This document shows positions 28,425 through 36,106 of a stretch of DNA of 64,000 bases, in pieces. Where the stretch lies: NCBI RefSeq assembly GCF_000383615.1, contig NZ_KB911582.1:269271-333270 (forward strand), written 5' to 3'. A model generated the notes under the pieces. That model had not been told where the DNA came from and did not search any database. It saw nothing but the letters and a program-made list of their open reading frames with translations. The position numbers and the translations under genes were made by a program. Every line of letters begins with the position of its first letter. Position 1 is the first letter of the stretch. This DNA is from Streptomyces canus 299MFChir4.1. GTDB taxonomy: Bacteria > Actinomycetota > Actinomycetes > Streptomycetales > Streptomycetaceae.

Positions 28425-28973
28425 ATGGAGTTCTTCTGCTACCACCGTGACCGGCCCGGCTCGCTGCCCCTGCGGGAGGAGCTGACGGAGGCGCACTGGT
28501 CCTACATGGACCGGTTCGCGGACGAACTGATCGCCCGTGGGCCGACGTTCGGCGCCGACGGGGAGACACCGACCGGCAGCGTGCACATCGTCGATCTGCC
28601 CGACGCCGCCGCGGCGCGCGCGTTCGCGTTCGACGAGCCCAACTACCAGGCCGGCGCGTACCGGGACGTGCTGCTGCGTCGCTGGCGCAACCTGCTGGGC
28701 CGCACCATGTGGGACTTCCCCGGCGGGCGGACCGGTGACGACCGGTATCTGGTACTCGGTCTCGGCACGGGCGAGGCCGTCGATCTCGCCGTGCCGCCGG
28801 GAAGGGACGACCTGATCGCCTACGGTCCCCTGCTCTCCGACGACGCCACCGCCTGGCTGGGCACGGCGGCCCTGGTCCGTGCCCCGGACCCGGACCGGGC
28901 CCGAGCCGTGCTGACCGCGGAGCGGTACGCGGCCGTGGAGGTCCACGCGTGGGAGTTCGGCGGGCGGCGCTGA
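28425..28973 (+). CDS. YciI-family protein
   Basis: A 182-residue protein. Its first 95 residues match the YCII fold: MEFFCYHRDRPGSLPLREELTEAHWSYMDRF, a GPTFGADGETPTGSVHIVDLPD strand-turn-strand and AFAFDEPNYQAGAYRDVLLRRW. The histidine at residue 24 equals the conserved YciI His. The C-terminal half (LVLGLGTGEAVDLAVPPGRDD onward) is a second alpha/beta region that may be a degenerate repeat of the fold. Enzymatic role unknown; relatives include dehydrochlorinases and stress proteins. The ATG at 28425 has only weak ribosome complementarity. Confidence 0.75.
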   Translation: MEFFCYHRDRPGSLPLREELTEAHWSYMDRFADELIARGPTFGADGETPTGSVHIVDLPDAAAARAFAFDEPNYQAGAYRDVLLRRWRNLLGRTMWDFPGGRTGDDRYLVLGLGTGEAVDLAVPPGRDDLIAYGPLLSDDATAWLGTAALVRAPDPDRARAVLTAERYAAVEVHAWEFGGRR

Positions 28974-29034
28974 CAACCCGGTTCTCGGGGCAATCGCACA
29001 GGGACCAGCCGTCCGAGCAAGGAGCGTCCACGCC

Positions 29035-30000
29035 ATGGGTACCGCCGTCCGCGTCCCGCAGACCCGGGACATGATCGGGGACGAGCTCTCCGGAGACGAG
29101 GCGTTCACCGCCCTGCGCCACTACGGCGGCCTGCGGCTGCTGGCCGACTCCTTCGCCCGGTTCCGTTACGCCGACGGCTTCACCAACGCCCGGGCCCTCG
29201 CCTTCCAGGTGGTCCTCGGGCTGGTGCCGTGCACGGTGGCGCTGGTCGGGCTTGCCACGTCGGTGCACACGGAGGGCGTGGGCCGGATCATCGAGCTCAC
29301 GCTGGGCCGGATCGTGCCGGGCGCGAGCGCCGACATCGTCGAGGACGCCTTCGACGGCACCCGGCGCACCGCGCACGGCAGTGTGTGGAGCACGCTCGCC
29401 CTGTGGCTCGGCCTGGGCTTCGCCCTGCTGAACCTCGCCTCGGCCATGGGCCAGATCGAACGTGGCGCGAACCGGATCTACGGCATCGAGCGCGACCGTC
29501 CCTTCCCGCGCAAGTACGCGCGCGGGATCGTGCTCGCGATCGCCGCCGGTCTGCCCCTGGTGCTGGGGTTCGTCGTGCTGGTCGCCGGCGAGGCCGTGGG
29601 CGACGCGGTGGCCGAGTCCGCGGGCCGGGAGGGCGGCGGACCGCGCTGGTGGAGTGTGCTGGACCTGCCGGTGGGGCTCGCGCTGGCCTGGGTGGCCTCC
29701 GCCGTGATCTTCCGCTGGTCGCCGCGTCGCGTGCAGCCCGGTTACACCTGGCTGGCCTTCGGCTCGGCGGTGCATCTGCTGCTGTGGGTGTCGGCCACCT
29801 GGCTGCTCGCGCTGTACGTCGAGGAGAGCGGTGCGTTCGGCGCGGTGTACGGGCCGCTCACGGCCTTCATCGCCCTGCTGCTGTGGGCGAACCTCACCGC
29901 TGTCGCGCTGTTCCTCGGCATCGCGTTCGCAGCCCAGCTGGAGGCGGCCCGCGCCGGCATCGAGTCGGCCGTGCAACCGGATCCTGGTCCGGGTGCGTGA
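29035..30000 (+). CDS. YihY/BrkB-family membrane protein
   Basis: A 321-residue protein with six hydrophobic segments. FTNARALAFQVVLGLVPCTVAL matches the conserved first helix of YihY proteins, LWLGLGFALLNLASAMGQIERGANRIYGIERDRPFPRKYARG contains the usual central loop, and YTWLAFGSAVHLLLWVSATWLLALYVEESGAFGAVYGPL is the signature C-terminal pair. The family is old and was once mis-named ribonuclease BN; its true function, possibly transport, is not established. The ATG at 29035 is preceded by AAGGAG at 12 bases. Confidence 0.8.
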   Translation: MGTAVRVPQTRDMIGDELSGDEAFTALRHYGGLRLLADSFARFRYADGFTNARALAFQVVLGLVPCTVALVGLATSVHTEGVGRIIELTLGRIVPGASADIVEDAFDGTRRTAHGSVWSTLALWLGLGFALLNLASAMGQIERGANRIYGIERDRPFPRKYARGIVLAIAAGLPLVLGFVVLVAGEAVGDAVAESAGREGGGPRWWSVLDLPVGLALAWVASAVIFRWSPRRVQPGYTWLAFGSAVHLLLWVSATWLLALYVEESGAFGAVYGPLTAFIALLLWANLTAVALFLGIAFAAQLEAARAGIESAVQPDPGPGA

Positions 30001-30021
30001 GGCCGTACGGCGGTCTCGGCG

Positions 30022-30447
30022 TCAGCCCTGCGCGGCGGCGGTGACGGTCGCGGGGTCCACGCCGGTCAGTTCGACGACGCGGTGCGGTGGCACGCCGGCG
30101 GCCAGGGCGCGTCCGATCAGGCCGTCCCGGCCGTCCGCGGTGTCGCGGTAGGCGAGCAGCTCCTCCTCGACCCCGGCGAGGGACTCCGGGGCCAGGTGGT
30201 GGCGGACCCGGCTCAGTTCCTCGTCGCTCAGCGGCACGGGCAGCCGTTCGGCCCCCTCGGGCACGGCGGCGGTCTCCTCCGGCGGCAGCAGACGCAGGTG
30301 CGGGGAGGTCGGCGTGGAACCCTGGGCATCCAGCCACGCGCGGACCGCGGGAGTCTCCATGCACGCGAGCTCGCCGACTGCGGCGGGGGCCACGCCGAGC
30401 CGCGCGGACGCGTCGTCGAGCAGGAACAGGTAAGCGTCGTCGGTCAT
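30022..30447 (-). CDS. Unknown actinobacterial protein (DUF6003-like, from memory)
   Basis: A 141-residue soluble protein starting MTDDAYLFLLDDASARLGVAPAAVGELACMETPAVRAWLD. It is helical and acidic, with LPVPLSDEELSRVRHHLAPESLAGVEEELLAYRD in the centre. I recall this as a Streptomyces family labelled DUF6003, but cannot confirm it here. The repeated pattern of short helices and two A-x-G-V-x-P segments suggests a small helical fold. The ATG at 30447 follows AAGGAG, so translation is secure. Convergent with the YihY gene (21 bp between stops). Function unknown. Confidence 0.65.
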   Translation of the reverse strand: MTDDAYLFLLDDASARLGVAPAAVGELACMETPAVRAWLDAQGSTPTSPHLRLLPPEETAAVPEGAERLPVPLSDEELSRVRHHLAPESLAGVEEELLAYRDTADGRDGLIGRALAAGVPPHRVVELTGVDPATVTAAAQG

Positions 30448-30508
30448 CCTCGGCTCCTTCTCGACACTGATTCCTCCACAGGGTCTGATCGACCTCCCAC
30501 TACCGTTC

Positions 30509-32143
30509 CTAAAGACTGAGCGGGAGTGAGTCCTGTTGCCAGAACCCGTGCTCAGCCGTGTGCCCCGAACGGTGTTGGGCACACTGGTCGCCCGCTTTCG
30601 CTCCACGGCCCGGCGGCGCGCATCCCGTGCGCGGTCCGGGAACAAGGGGGCGGGTTCCCTCGCGCCGACCAATCTCCGGTCGGGCCTGGACGATCCGATG
30701 CCCCGCACCATCACTCTGGTGGGGCGGGGGCGGTGTCGTCCGTCGCCGGATCGGATGTCCGAGGGCGCGTCGCCCGATCGCGATGCTCGCCGCATCGTGC
30801 CGGGAAATCTTGCGGGTTGCCGTGGAGAGCGGCTGCTGCCAGTGCCGGGCCCCCCAGCGGCTGGTGTAGGCGGGGTCGACCGCGACGACGGCGATGTCCT
30901 GCTCGGCGGCCATCGACACCAGCCGGGCCTTGAGCTTCGCAGTGGGGAAGCGGGAGATGAGGCGGCGGAAAGGTTTGTTGCGGCCGTGCTTCTCGCGGCT
31001 GGTGCCGTCGCTGAAGTCGAGGTCTTCGATGGCGATCGCGGCGGCCCCGCATCGGCGGGCGTGGTGCAGCAGCCTGCTCAGCGCGTGCCGGATCTGCGCG
31101 TCCCGGTGCCCGCTGCTGCCGGTCAGGTCGTAGAAGAAGCGCTGCGGCTCGCCGATGGGGTTACCGTGCACATCGAGGTGCCAGGCGGCGAGGTGGTCGT
31201 CGTTCATGTCCACTCCCACCACCCCCCGGGCAAGCGCCGCTTCCAACGGCAGGGTGGGGGCGGCGGCGCGCTGCCAGGACGCGGTGACATACCAGCGGCC
31301 GCGTGCCGTGTCGCGGTGGATGCGGTAGGCCACTGCCCGGTTCGCGGTGACCCGATCACGCCACTCCTGCCCCCGGTGTTGGAACCGTACGGTGGCGTCG
31401 AGGACGTAGCGGCCGTGCGGTGCGTTGGCCAGGCGGGTCAGCGGAGCCGGGAGCTTGACCGAGAGTCGGCCGGTGTCGGTGACGCGGATCGTCTCGTTGC
31501 CGAAGCGCTTGCCCGACTCCCCGTCGGCGGCCAGGAACATGCGCACCGCCCGCCAGCGCTCCCGCCACGCCTGCTCGTCCAGGCCGGCCGCCTCAAGGTG
31601 GTGGCGGGTGTTCGCGAGGCGTTTGCCGCCCCGCGCCACCCGTACCCGGCCCGCCGCCCAGTCCGCCTCCACCACCGCGAGCCGGTCCTTCAAGGCGTGC
31701 AGGCGGCGGGACTTGGCATGCCACTCCGCCCGGCTCCCATAACCGCGCACCAGCCCCTCCCGCTTGTCCCCCTTGGCGCCCAGCGGCCGGGCCAGCCGCG
31801 CCTCGATGGACGTGATCTGCCCTCGCAGCCAGGCCATGTGGGCGGCCTGCCCGCGCCTGGCCAGCGCCCACTGGTCATGGCTGGCCTTGGTGATGCTGCC
31901 CGCCCAGCGCGCCGACGACTTCCCCGTCAGTGACCTTTTGCGCACCGCCCAGGACGGCGCATCATGACCCAGCCCCTGTCGGGACCGCTCCGCGAGATCA
32001 CCGGCCGCCAGCGAACCCAGGAACACCCCGACCTCGGCCAGCACCGCCGCATCCAGCGCAGACACCCTCAGCCGGTCCCGAACAGCCACCCCAGCCGGAC
32101 CGGGCGCCACGAACGACGCCGCCAACTCCCGCAACCCGCCCAC
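30509..32143 (-). CDS. Orphan TnpB-related RuvC-like nuclease without zinc finger
   Basis: A 544-residue protein of the group often labelled IS200/IS605 accessory TnpB-related protein. RuvC-type residues look intact: Asp in GVVGVDMNDDHLAAW near 312, Glu in AIAIEDLDFSDGTS near 372 and Asp in SRHDAASIAIGRRALG near 449. The position where TnpB carries CxxC...CxxC has VVAVDPAYTSRWGARHW, with no cysteines. No tnpA lies nearby, and no element ends are seen. The GTG at 32143 follows GGAGGGGGAGC. The C-terminal 90 residues are basic and proline-rich. It may be a solitary, domesticated nuclease that uses a guide RNA; this is inference. Confidence 0.8.
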   Translation of the reverse strand: MGGLRELAASFVAPGPAGVAVRDRLRVSALDAAVLAEVGVFLGSLAAGDLAERSRQGLGHDAPSWAVRKRSLTGKSSARWAGSITKASHDQWALARRGQAAHMAWLRGQITSIEARLARPLGAKGDKREGLVRGYGSRAEWHAKSRRLHALKDRLAVVEADWAAGRVRVARGGKRLANTRHHLEAAGLDEQAWRERWRAVRMFLAADGESGKRFGNETIRVTDTGRLSVKLPAPLTRLANAPHGRYVLDATVRFQHRGQEWRDRVTANRAVAYRIHRDTARGRWYVTASWQRAAAPTLPLEAALARGVVGVDMNDDHLAAWHLDVHGNPIGEPQRFFYDLTGSSGHRDAQIRHALSRLLHHARRCGAAAIAIEDLDFSDGTSREKHGRNKPFRRLISRFPTAKLKARLVSMAAEQDIAVVAVDPAYTSRWGARHWQQPLSTATRKISRHDAASIAIGRRALGHPIRRRTTPPPPHQSDGAGHRIVQARPEIGRREGTRPLVPGPRTGCAPPGRGAKAGDQCAQHRSGHTAEHGFWQQDSLPLSL

Positions 32144-32288
32144 CCGCTCCCCCTCCCGCCAGGTCGAAGACCCCTGTCACGGCAGTCAACGAGCAGCCAC
32201 GGAGAAGGTCACCCATTCGCCCCAGGAACTCCCGTTCCCCTCCCAACAGCAAAGGACCACAGAACATCCCACGCCGGAGGAGACTCTC

Positions 32289-32399
32289 ATGACGCACAAC
32301 GGAACATGCGCATCCAGCACGGACACTCACCCACGCTCACCGAGGTCACTCATGCTGGGCAAACCGGCAACAGTTCCCGACCCCGCATGGTCCGGCTAA
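32289..32399 (+). CDS. Candidate 36-residue peptide with strong ribosome site
   Basis: GGAGGAG lies six bases before the ATG at 32289. The frame gives 36 residues beginning MTHNGTCASSTDTHPRS and ends with TAA at 32397. A perfect hairpin overlaps its last codons and the stop, as if closing a short transcript. No family is recognised; one cysteine and several Ser/Thr are present. It sits in the 399-bp gap between the TnpB-related gene and the DHA3 transporter; the rest of that gap (32144-32288 and 32411-32542) shows nothing recognisable. It could be a leader peptide or a gene remnant. Confidence 0.35.
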   Translation: MTHNGTCASSTDTHPRSPRSLMLGKPATVPDPAWSG

Positions 32400-32410
32400 T
32401 GTGCGGGGTC
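32379..32410 (+). terminator. 9-bp perfect hairpin overlapping the small ORF end
   Basis: GACCCCGCA (32379-32387) pairs perfectly with TGCGGGGTC (32402-32410) around a 14-base loop. The position at the end of the 36-codon ORF suggests a terminator or attenuator. Confidence 0.5.
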
Positions 32411-32542
32411 GGGGAGCGACCCGGGAGGAGCGAGGACATGGTCGGTATTCCGAGCGCGCTGTGACGTCGTAGGCCCTCCGGCCTGTCATCGCGTGCTGCC
32501 CTCGACGGTGCGGCACCGCCGGCTTTCGATCCGAGGATCCCC

Positions 32543-33880
32543 GTGCCGTCCTCCTCTTCCGCTGTACCCGATTCCGATCGATCCGATCGATCCGTCCCGT
32601 CGAGTCTGTGGCGGGACGGCGACTTCCGTAGCCTCTGGGTGGGCCAGACGGCCTCTCAACTCGGCGAACACACAAGGCTTTTGGTGCTGCCGCTCTTCGC
32701 CGTCCTGACCCTCGACGCCGGTGCCGGCGAGTTGGGCGCCCTGCGAGCGGTGGGGCAGGCGCCGATCCTGCTGCTCTCGCTCTTCGTCGGCGCGTGGGTG
32801 GACCGGTGGCGGACCCGTACGGTGATGGTGCTGTCGGACGTCGGCCGGGCCCTGGCCCTGGGCGCCGCCGCCCTGGCCGGGTTCCTCGGCCGGCTCGGTC
32901 TGCCCGCGCTGTTCGTGGTCGTCTTCGCCGTCGGCGTCCTGTCCGTGTTCTTCGACGTCGCCTACCAGTCGTCTCTCGTGCGGCTGGTGAAACGCGATCA
33001 GCTGGTGCGGGGCAACAGCGCGCTGGAGGGCAGCCGGTCCGCGGCGCAGATCGGCGGTCCCGCCCTCGGCGGGGCGCTGGTGTCATGGCTTTCGGCGTCG
33101 GTCGCCGCCGCCGTCGGCGCGGTCTTCTTCACGCTGTCGTTCCTGTCGATCCGACGGATCCGGCGGAGCGAAGCGGTCCCGGAACTCCCGGAACTCCCTG
33201 AACTCCCGGAGCGGCGGCCTGCTCGCACCGGACGACGCATTCTCGAGGGCCTGCGTTTCGTCGTCGGCGACGCCTCGCTGCGGACCGTGTGCCTGGCCTC
33301 GGCGGCCTTCCAGTTCTCCTTCGCCGCGCTGATGACCGTCCATCTGCTCTTCCTGCCGCGGGAACTGCATCTGTCGGGCACCGTCGTCGGGCTGTCGCTC
33401 GCGGCGACGGGGCCGGGCGCGCTCCTGGGATCGCTGCTCGCCGCCCGTCTGCCGGGCCGGTTCGGTCATGGTGCGGTGCTCGTGTCCGCGGCGGCACTCG
33501 GCGACGGCGCGTTCATATGGGTGCCCGCGCTGCACGGCTCCTCGGCGACGACGGTCGCCGCGCTCCTCGCGGTCGGCTTCGTGTTCGGGGCGGGCGGCCA
33601 ACTGGTGAACGTCACGGTGATGGCCGTCCGGCAGGCGGTCACCCCGGACGGGATGCAGGGCCGCGCGGCCGCCACGATCACGTTCGTCGGCATGGGCCTG
33701 ACCCCGCTCGGCTCCGTGCTCGGCGGATACCTCGCGCAGGAGTGGGGGTTGCGCACCAGCCTGCTGGTGACGGTCGCGGGCATGCTGCTGTCGCCGGTGG
33801 TGATGGCCCTGTCCCCGCTCGCCCGCCTGGGACGGACCCTTCCGGAACCCGCGGAACACGCCGGCCGGACGTCCGACTGA
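32543..33880 (+). CDS. MFS transporter, DHA3 (macrolide-efflux MefA-like) family
   Basis: A 445-residue exporter with 12 membrane segments. RSLWVGQTASQLGEHTRLLVLPLFAV is the typical DHA3 start, LSLFVGAWVDRWRTRTVMVLSDVGRA is motif A, and RLVKRDQLVRGNSALEGSRSAAQIGGPALGGALV is the signature loop and helix of MefA-like proteins. The central loop contains a short tandem repeat P-E-L x3 encoded by a repeated nonamer. It should export hydrophobic drugs or a metabolite. The GTG at 32543 follows GAGGA. The preceding small ORF and hairpin could be its regulatory leader. Confidence 0.8.
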   Translation: MPSSSSAVPDSDRSDRSVPSSLWRDGDFRSLWVGQTASQLGEHTRLLVLPLFAVLTLDAGAGELGALRAVGQAPILLLSLFVGAWVDRWRTRTVMVLSDVGRALALGAAALAGFLGRLGLPALFVVVFAVGVLSVFFDVAYQSSLVRLVKRDQLVRGNSALEGSRSAAQIGGPALGGALVSWLSASVAAAVGAVFFTLSFLSIRRIRRSEAVPELPELPELPERRPARTGRRILEGLRFVVGDASLRTVCLASAAFQFSFAALMTVHLLFLPRELHLSGTVVGLSLAATGPGALLGSLLAARLPGRFGHGAVLVSAAALGDGAFIWVPALHGSSATTVAALLAVGFVFGAGGQLVNVTVMAVRQAVTPDGMQGRAAATITFVGMGLTPLGSVLGGYLAQEWGLRTSLLVTVAGMLLSPVVMALSPLARLGRTLPEPAEHAGRTSD

Positions 33881-34018
33881 TGTGTACGGGACCAGCCGGT
33901 CGCCGCCCGGTGCGATTGAGCGCTGCGGTTGGCCGCTCCGAGCGCCACGGCAGCCGCAGAGCGGCGATCACCATGACGATGGACCGTTCGGACGGGGGCC
34001 AGGTGGCAGGCTCGCTGC

Positions 34019-34489
34019 ATGGCAGACGACATCGTGGGGAATCAGGTCGCCGACCTTCAGGCAGAGTGCGCAGAACAAGCCCGCAAGAACCGCTTCCGCC
34101 GGCGGTTCTGGCGGTTCGCCCACGCCGCGCTCGGACTGCCGGCCGCCGTGCTCGCCGGGATCTCGGGCGCAACGGGGCTCGCTTCAGCAGACGCCCGTGT
34201 CCCAGCGGCAGTACTGGCACTGGTCAGCGCGGGGCTGAGCGCCGCCATCGCCTTCCTGAAACCGGAGGTGCATCAGCAAGCGGCTCACGCACGCCGCAGG
34301 GCCTACCTGGCATTGGAGGTCGAGGCCCGCTTCGCACTGACCCAGGCGGCGTCCAGGGGAGAAGCCGTATCACTGTGCGTCTACCGAAGTCTGCTGGAGC
34401 GCCGAAGGATGATCATCGCGGGTCAGGTCGACGAGCTCGTGCAGCGGATCGCTGTGGGAAGCCCCACCGTGGCGGAGGCCGACGAATGA
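34019..34489 (+). CDS. SLATT-like 2TM protein
   Basis: A 156-residue protein with two adjacent membrane helices (AALGLPAAVLAGISGATGLA and VPAAVLALVSAGLSAAIAFL) followed by HQQAAHARRRAYLALEVEARFALTQAASRGEA and a helical tail. This order, two helices then a long helix with R-R-A-Y-x-x-L-E-x-E, matches the SLATT/DUF4231 type. SLATT proteins are proposed pore-forming effectors attached to nucleotide-signalling defence systems. No SMODS, SLOG, reverse transcriptase or TIR partner lies nearby, so a defence role is uncertain. The ATG at 34019 has a weak ribosome site. Confidence 0.6.
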   Translation: MADDIVGNQVADLQAECAEQARKNRFRRRFWRFAHAALGLPAAVLAGISGATGLASADARVPAAVLALVSAGLSAAIAFLKPEVHQQAAHARRRAYLALEVEARFALTQAASRGEAVSLCVYRSLLERRRMIIAGQVDELVQRIAVGSPTVAEADE

Positions 34490-34590
34490 AGATGCTCGCA
34501 CTGGCCAACTGGAGTGCCCGGTCACACCCGTTCGCATGAACCGCCTGAAGCCACTCGCCACCCAAAATCGAACAGGCGTAGCATTGTCTT

Positions 34591-34929
34591 GTGGCTGAGA
34601 CCTATGACTTTCCGAGTGACCTCCTCGCCGGTCAGGAGGAGCTGCATCAGGTCCGGGCCGAGCTGTCGGCCCTGCTCAAGCGGCTCCCCTGGTCGGTCGC
34701 GCCGCTGGACGGCTTCAGCGACGACAACGGCTGGCGGAAGGTGGAGCGCCCCGCCTCCCCCGGCTGGACCCCCGACGAACAGGCCGAGGTGGAGAAGCTC
34801 CGGCAGCGTGAGCACGAACTCGCGGTCTTCGTCACCACCCACCGCTTCTGGAGGGAAGTGGAGACCCCGGACCGCGTCGACGCCCGGACCGAGCTGAAGC
34901 AAGCGTCCCGCAAGCAGGAAGCGGGCTGA
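34591..34929 (+). CDS. Small conserved-type hypothetical protein
   Basis: A 112-residue acidic protein: helix QEELHQVRAELSALLKRLPWSV, a mixed segment with DGFSDDNGWRKVERPASPGWT, and helix DEQAEVEKLRQREHELAVFVTTHRFWREV. The start is GTG at 34591. The context (terminator and tRNA just after) and clean codon usage support a real gene. I recall closely similar hypothetical proteins next to a valine tRNA in Streptomyces, without known function. It might be a small helical adaptor. Confidence 0.65.
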   Translation: MAETYDFPSDLLAGQEELHQVRAELSALLKRLPWSVAPLDGFSDDNGWRKVERPASPGWTPDEQAEVEKLRQREHELAVFVTTHRFWREVETPDRVDARTELKQASRKQEAG

Positions 34930-34934
34930 ACGAC

Positions 34935-34967
34935 GAAGGACCCCGGCCGAGACGGCCGGGGTCCTTC
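34935..34967. terminator. 14-bp perfect terminator hairpin between hypothetical gene and tRNA
   Basis: Arms 34935-34948 (GAAGGACCCCGGCC) and 34954-34967 pair perfectly around GAGAC. It lies between the plus-strand gene and the convergent tRNA and can act in both directions. Confidence 0.85.
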
Positions 34968-34973
34968 GTGATG

Positions 34974-35045
<72 letters not shown>

Positions 35046-35256
35046 GAGACGAGTCGACAGCCTACCTTGCCCGGGGCCCTGCCCTGCAAACCCTTACCCG
35101 CGGGACCGGCGCGATCAGGGTCGGTACGGGGGAAAACCCCACCCCCGATCCGGGAGCGGCCCGGATCCCCCGCCCGGGCCCCGGTCCCTAGGGTCGAAGC
35201 AAGGTCGCGGACTGCCCGCGCCCGCCCGCCCAGGGCTAGATCAGGGGGAGATCGAC

Positions 35257-36027
35257 ATGGTCCGTTCCGTTCCCGCACGTGCCGCCGCCGCGGCCGGGAT
35301 CCTCGCGCTCGTCGTCGCGGGGGCCACCGCCTGCGGCGCCTCCGCCGGGGACGACAAGACCCCCGATCACGAGTCCTTCGCCCTCCAGGGCCGCACCCTG
35401 ACCGTCGACTCCGACGACTCGGCGCTGGAGATCGTCGCCGCCGATGCGAACAAGGCGGGCACGATCGAGGTCACCCGCTGGTTCCAGGGGACCGTCGCCG
35501 TCGGCAAGGACCCCGAGGTGACCTGGTCGATGAAGGACGACCGGCTGGTGCTGCGGATGAAGTGCAGCGGTGTCGTGGCCGACTGCGCGGCCAAGCACCG
35601 CATCGAGGTGCCCCGGGACATCAGCGTGAAGGTCGTGGACGGCGACGGCAGCGTCCGGGCCCGGGGTTTCACCCGGCCGCTGAGCATCAGCACCGGTGAC
35701 GGTTCCGTGCGGGTCACCGACTCCAGCGGGCCGCTGGAGCTGCGCACCGGCGACGGGTCGATGCGCGCCCAGGTCACCTCCCGCCGGGTCACCGCCCGTA
35801 CCGGGGACGGCTCGCTCCACCTCGAACTGGGCGCTGTACCGGAGCGGGTGGAGACCCGCAGCGGCGACGGCTCCGTGACCGTCGAGCTGCCGAAGGCCAC
35901 CTACCGCGTCGACACGAAGTCCGGTGACGGCGGGGTCGACGTGTCCGTGCCCCGCTCCGACTCCAGCGACCACTTCGTGTCCGCCCAGAGCGGAGACGGG
36001 AAGATCACAGTGCGAACCGCGAACTGA
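35257..36027 (+). CDS. DUF4097-type lipoprotein with seven GDGS repeats
   Basis: A 256-residue exported protein. The signal peptide ends in VAGATAC, a weak lipobox, so it is probably a lipoprotein anchored outside the membrane. The mature part is a right-handed beta-helix-like DUF4097 domain. About seven repeats of 18-22 residues carry (D/T/S)GDG(S/G/K): DGDGSVRARG, TGDGSVRVTD, TGDGSMRAQV, TGDGSLHLEL, SGDGSVTVEL, SGDGGVDVSV, SGDGKITVRT. Cys pair C-S-G-V-V-A-D-C may form a disulphide. Function unknown; related proteins act in envelope stress. The ATG at 35257 follows GGGGGAGA. Confidence 0.8.
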   Translation: MVRSVPARAAAAAGILALVVAGATACGASAGDDKTPDHESFALQGRTLTVDSDDSALEIVAADANKAGTIEVTRWFQGTVAVGKDPEVTWSMKDDRLVLRMKCSGVVADCAAKHRIEVPRDISVKVVDGDGSVRARGFTRPLSISTGDGSVRVTDSSGPLELRTGDGSMRAQVTSRRVTARTGDGSLHLELGAVPERVETRSGDGSVTVELPKATYRVDTKSGDGGVDVSVPRSDSSDHFVSAQSGDGKITVRTAN

Positions 36028-36106
36028 CCGGCCCGTGTGTTCGTCCCTTACCGGTGGGAGAATGACACCGGGCACCGCCAGGACGAACACAGCACGGGAG
36101 AGGGAT

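Noticed and set aside
34486..34539. A 17-codon ORF overlapping the stop of the SLATT-like gene by ATGA
   Set aside because: It is too short, shows no codon bias, and the overlap is likely by chance.
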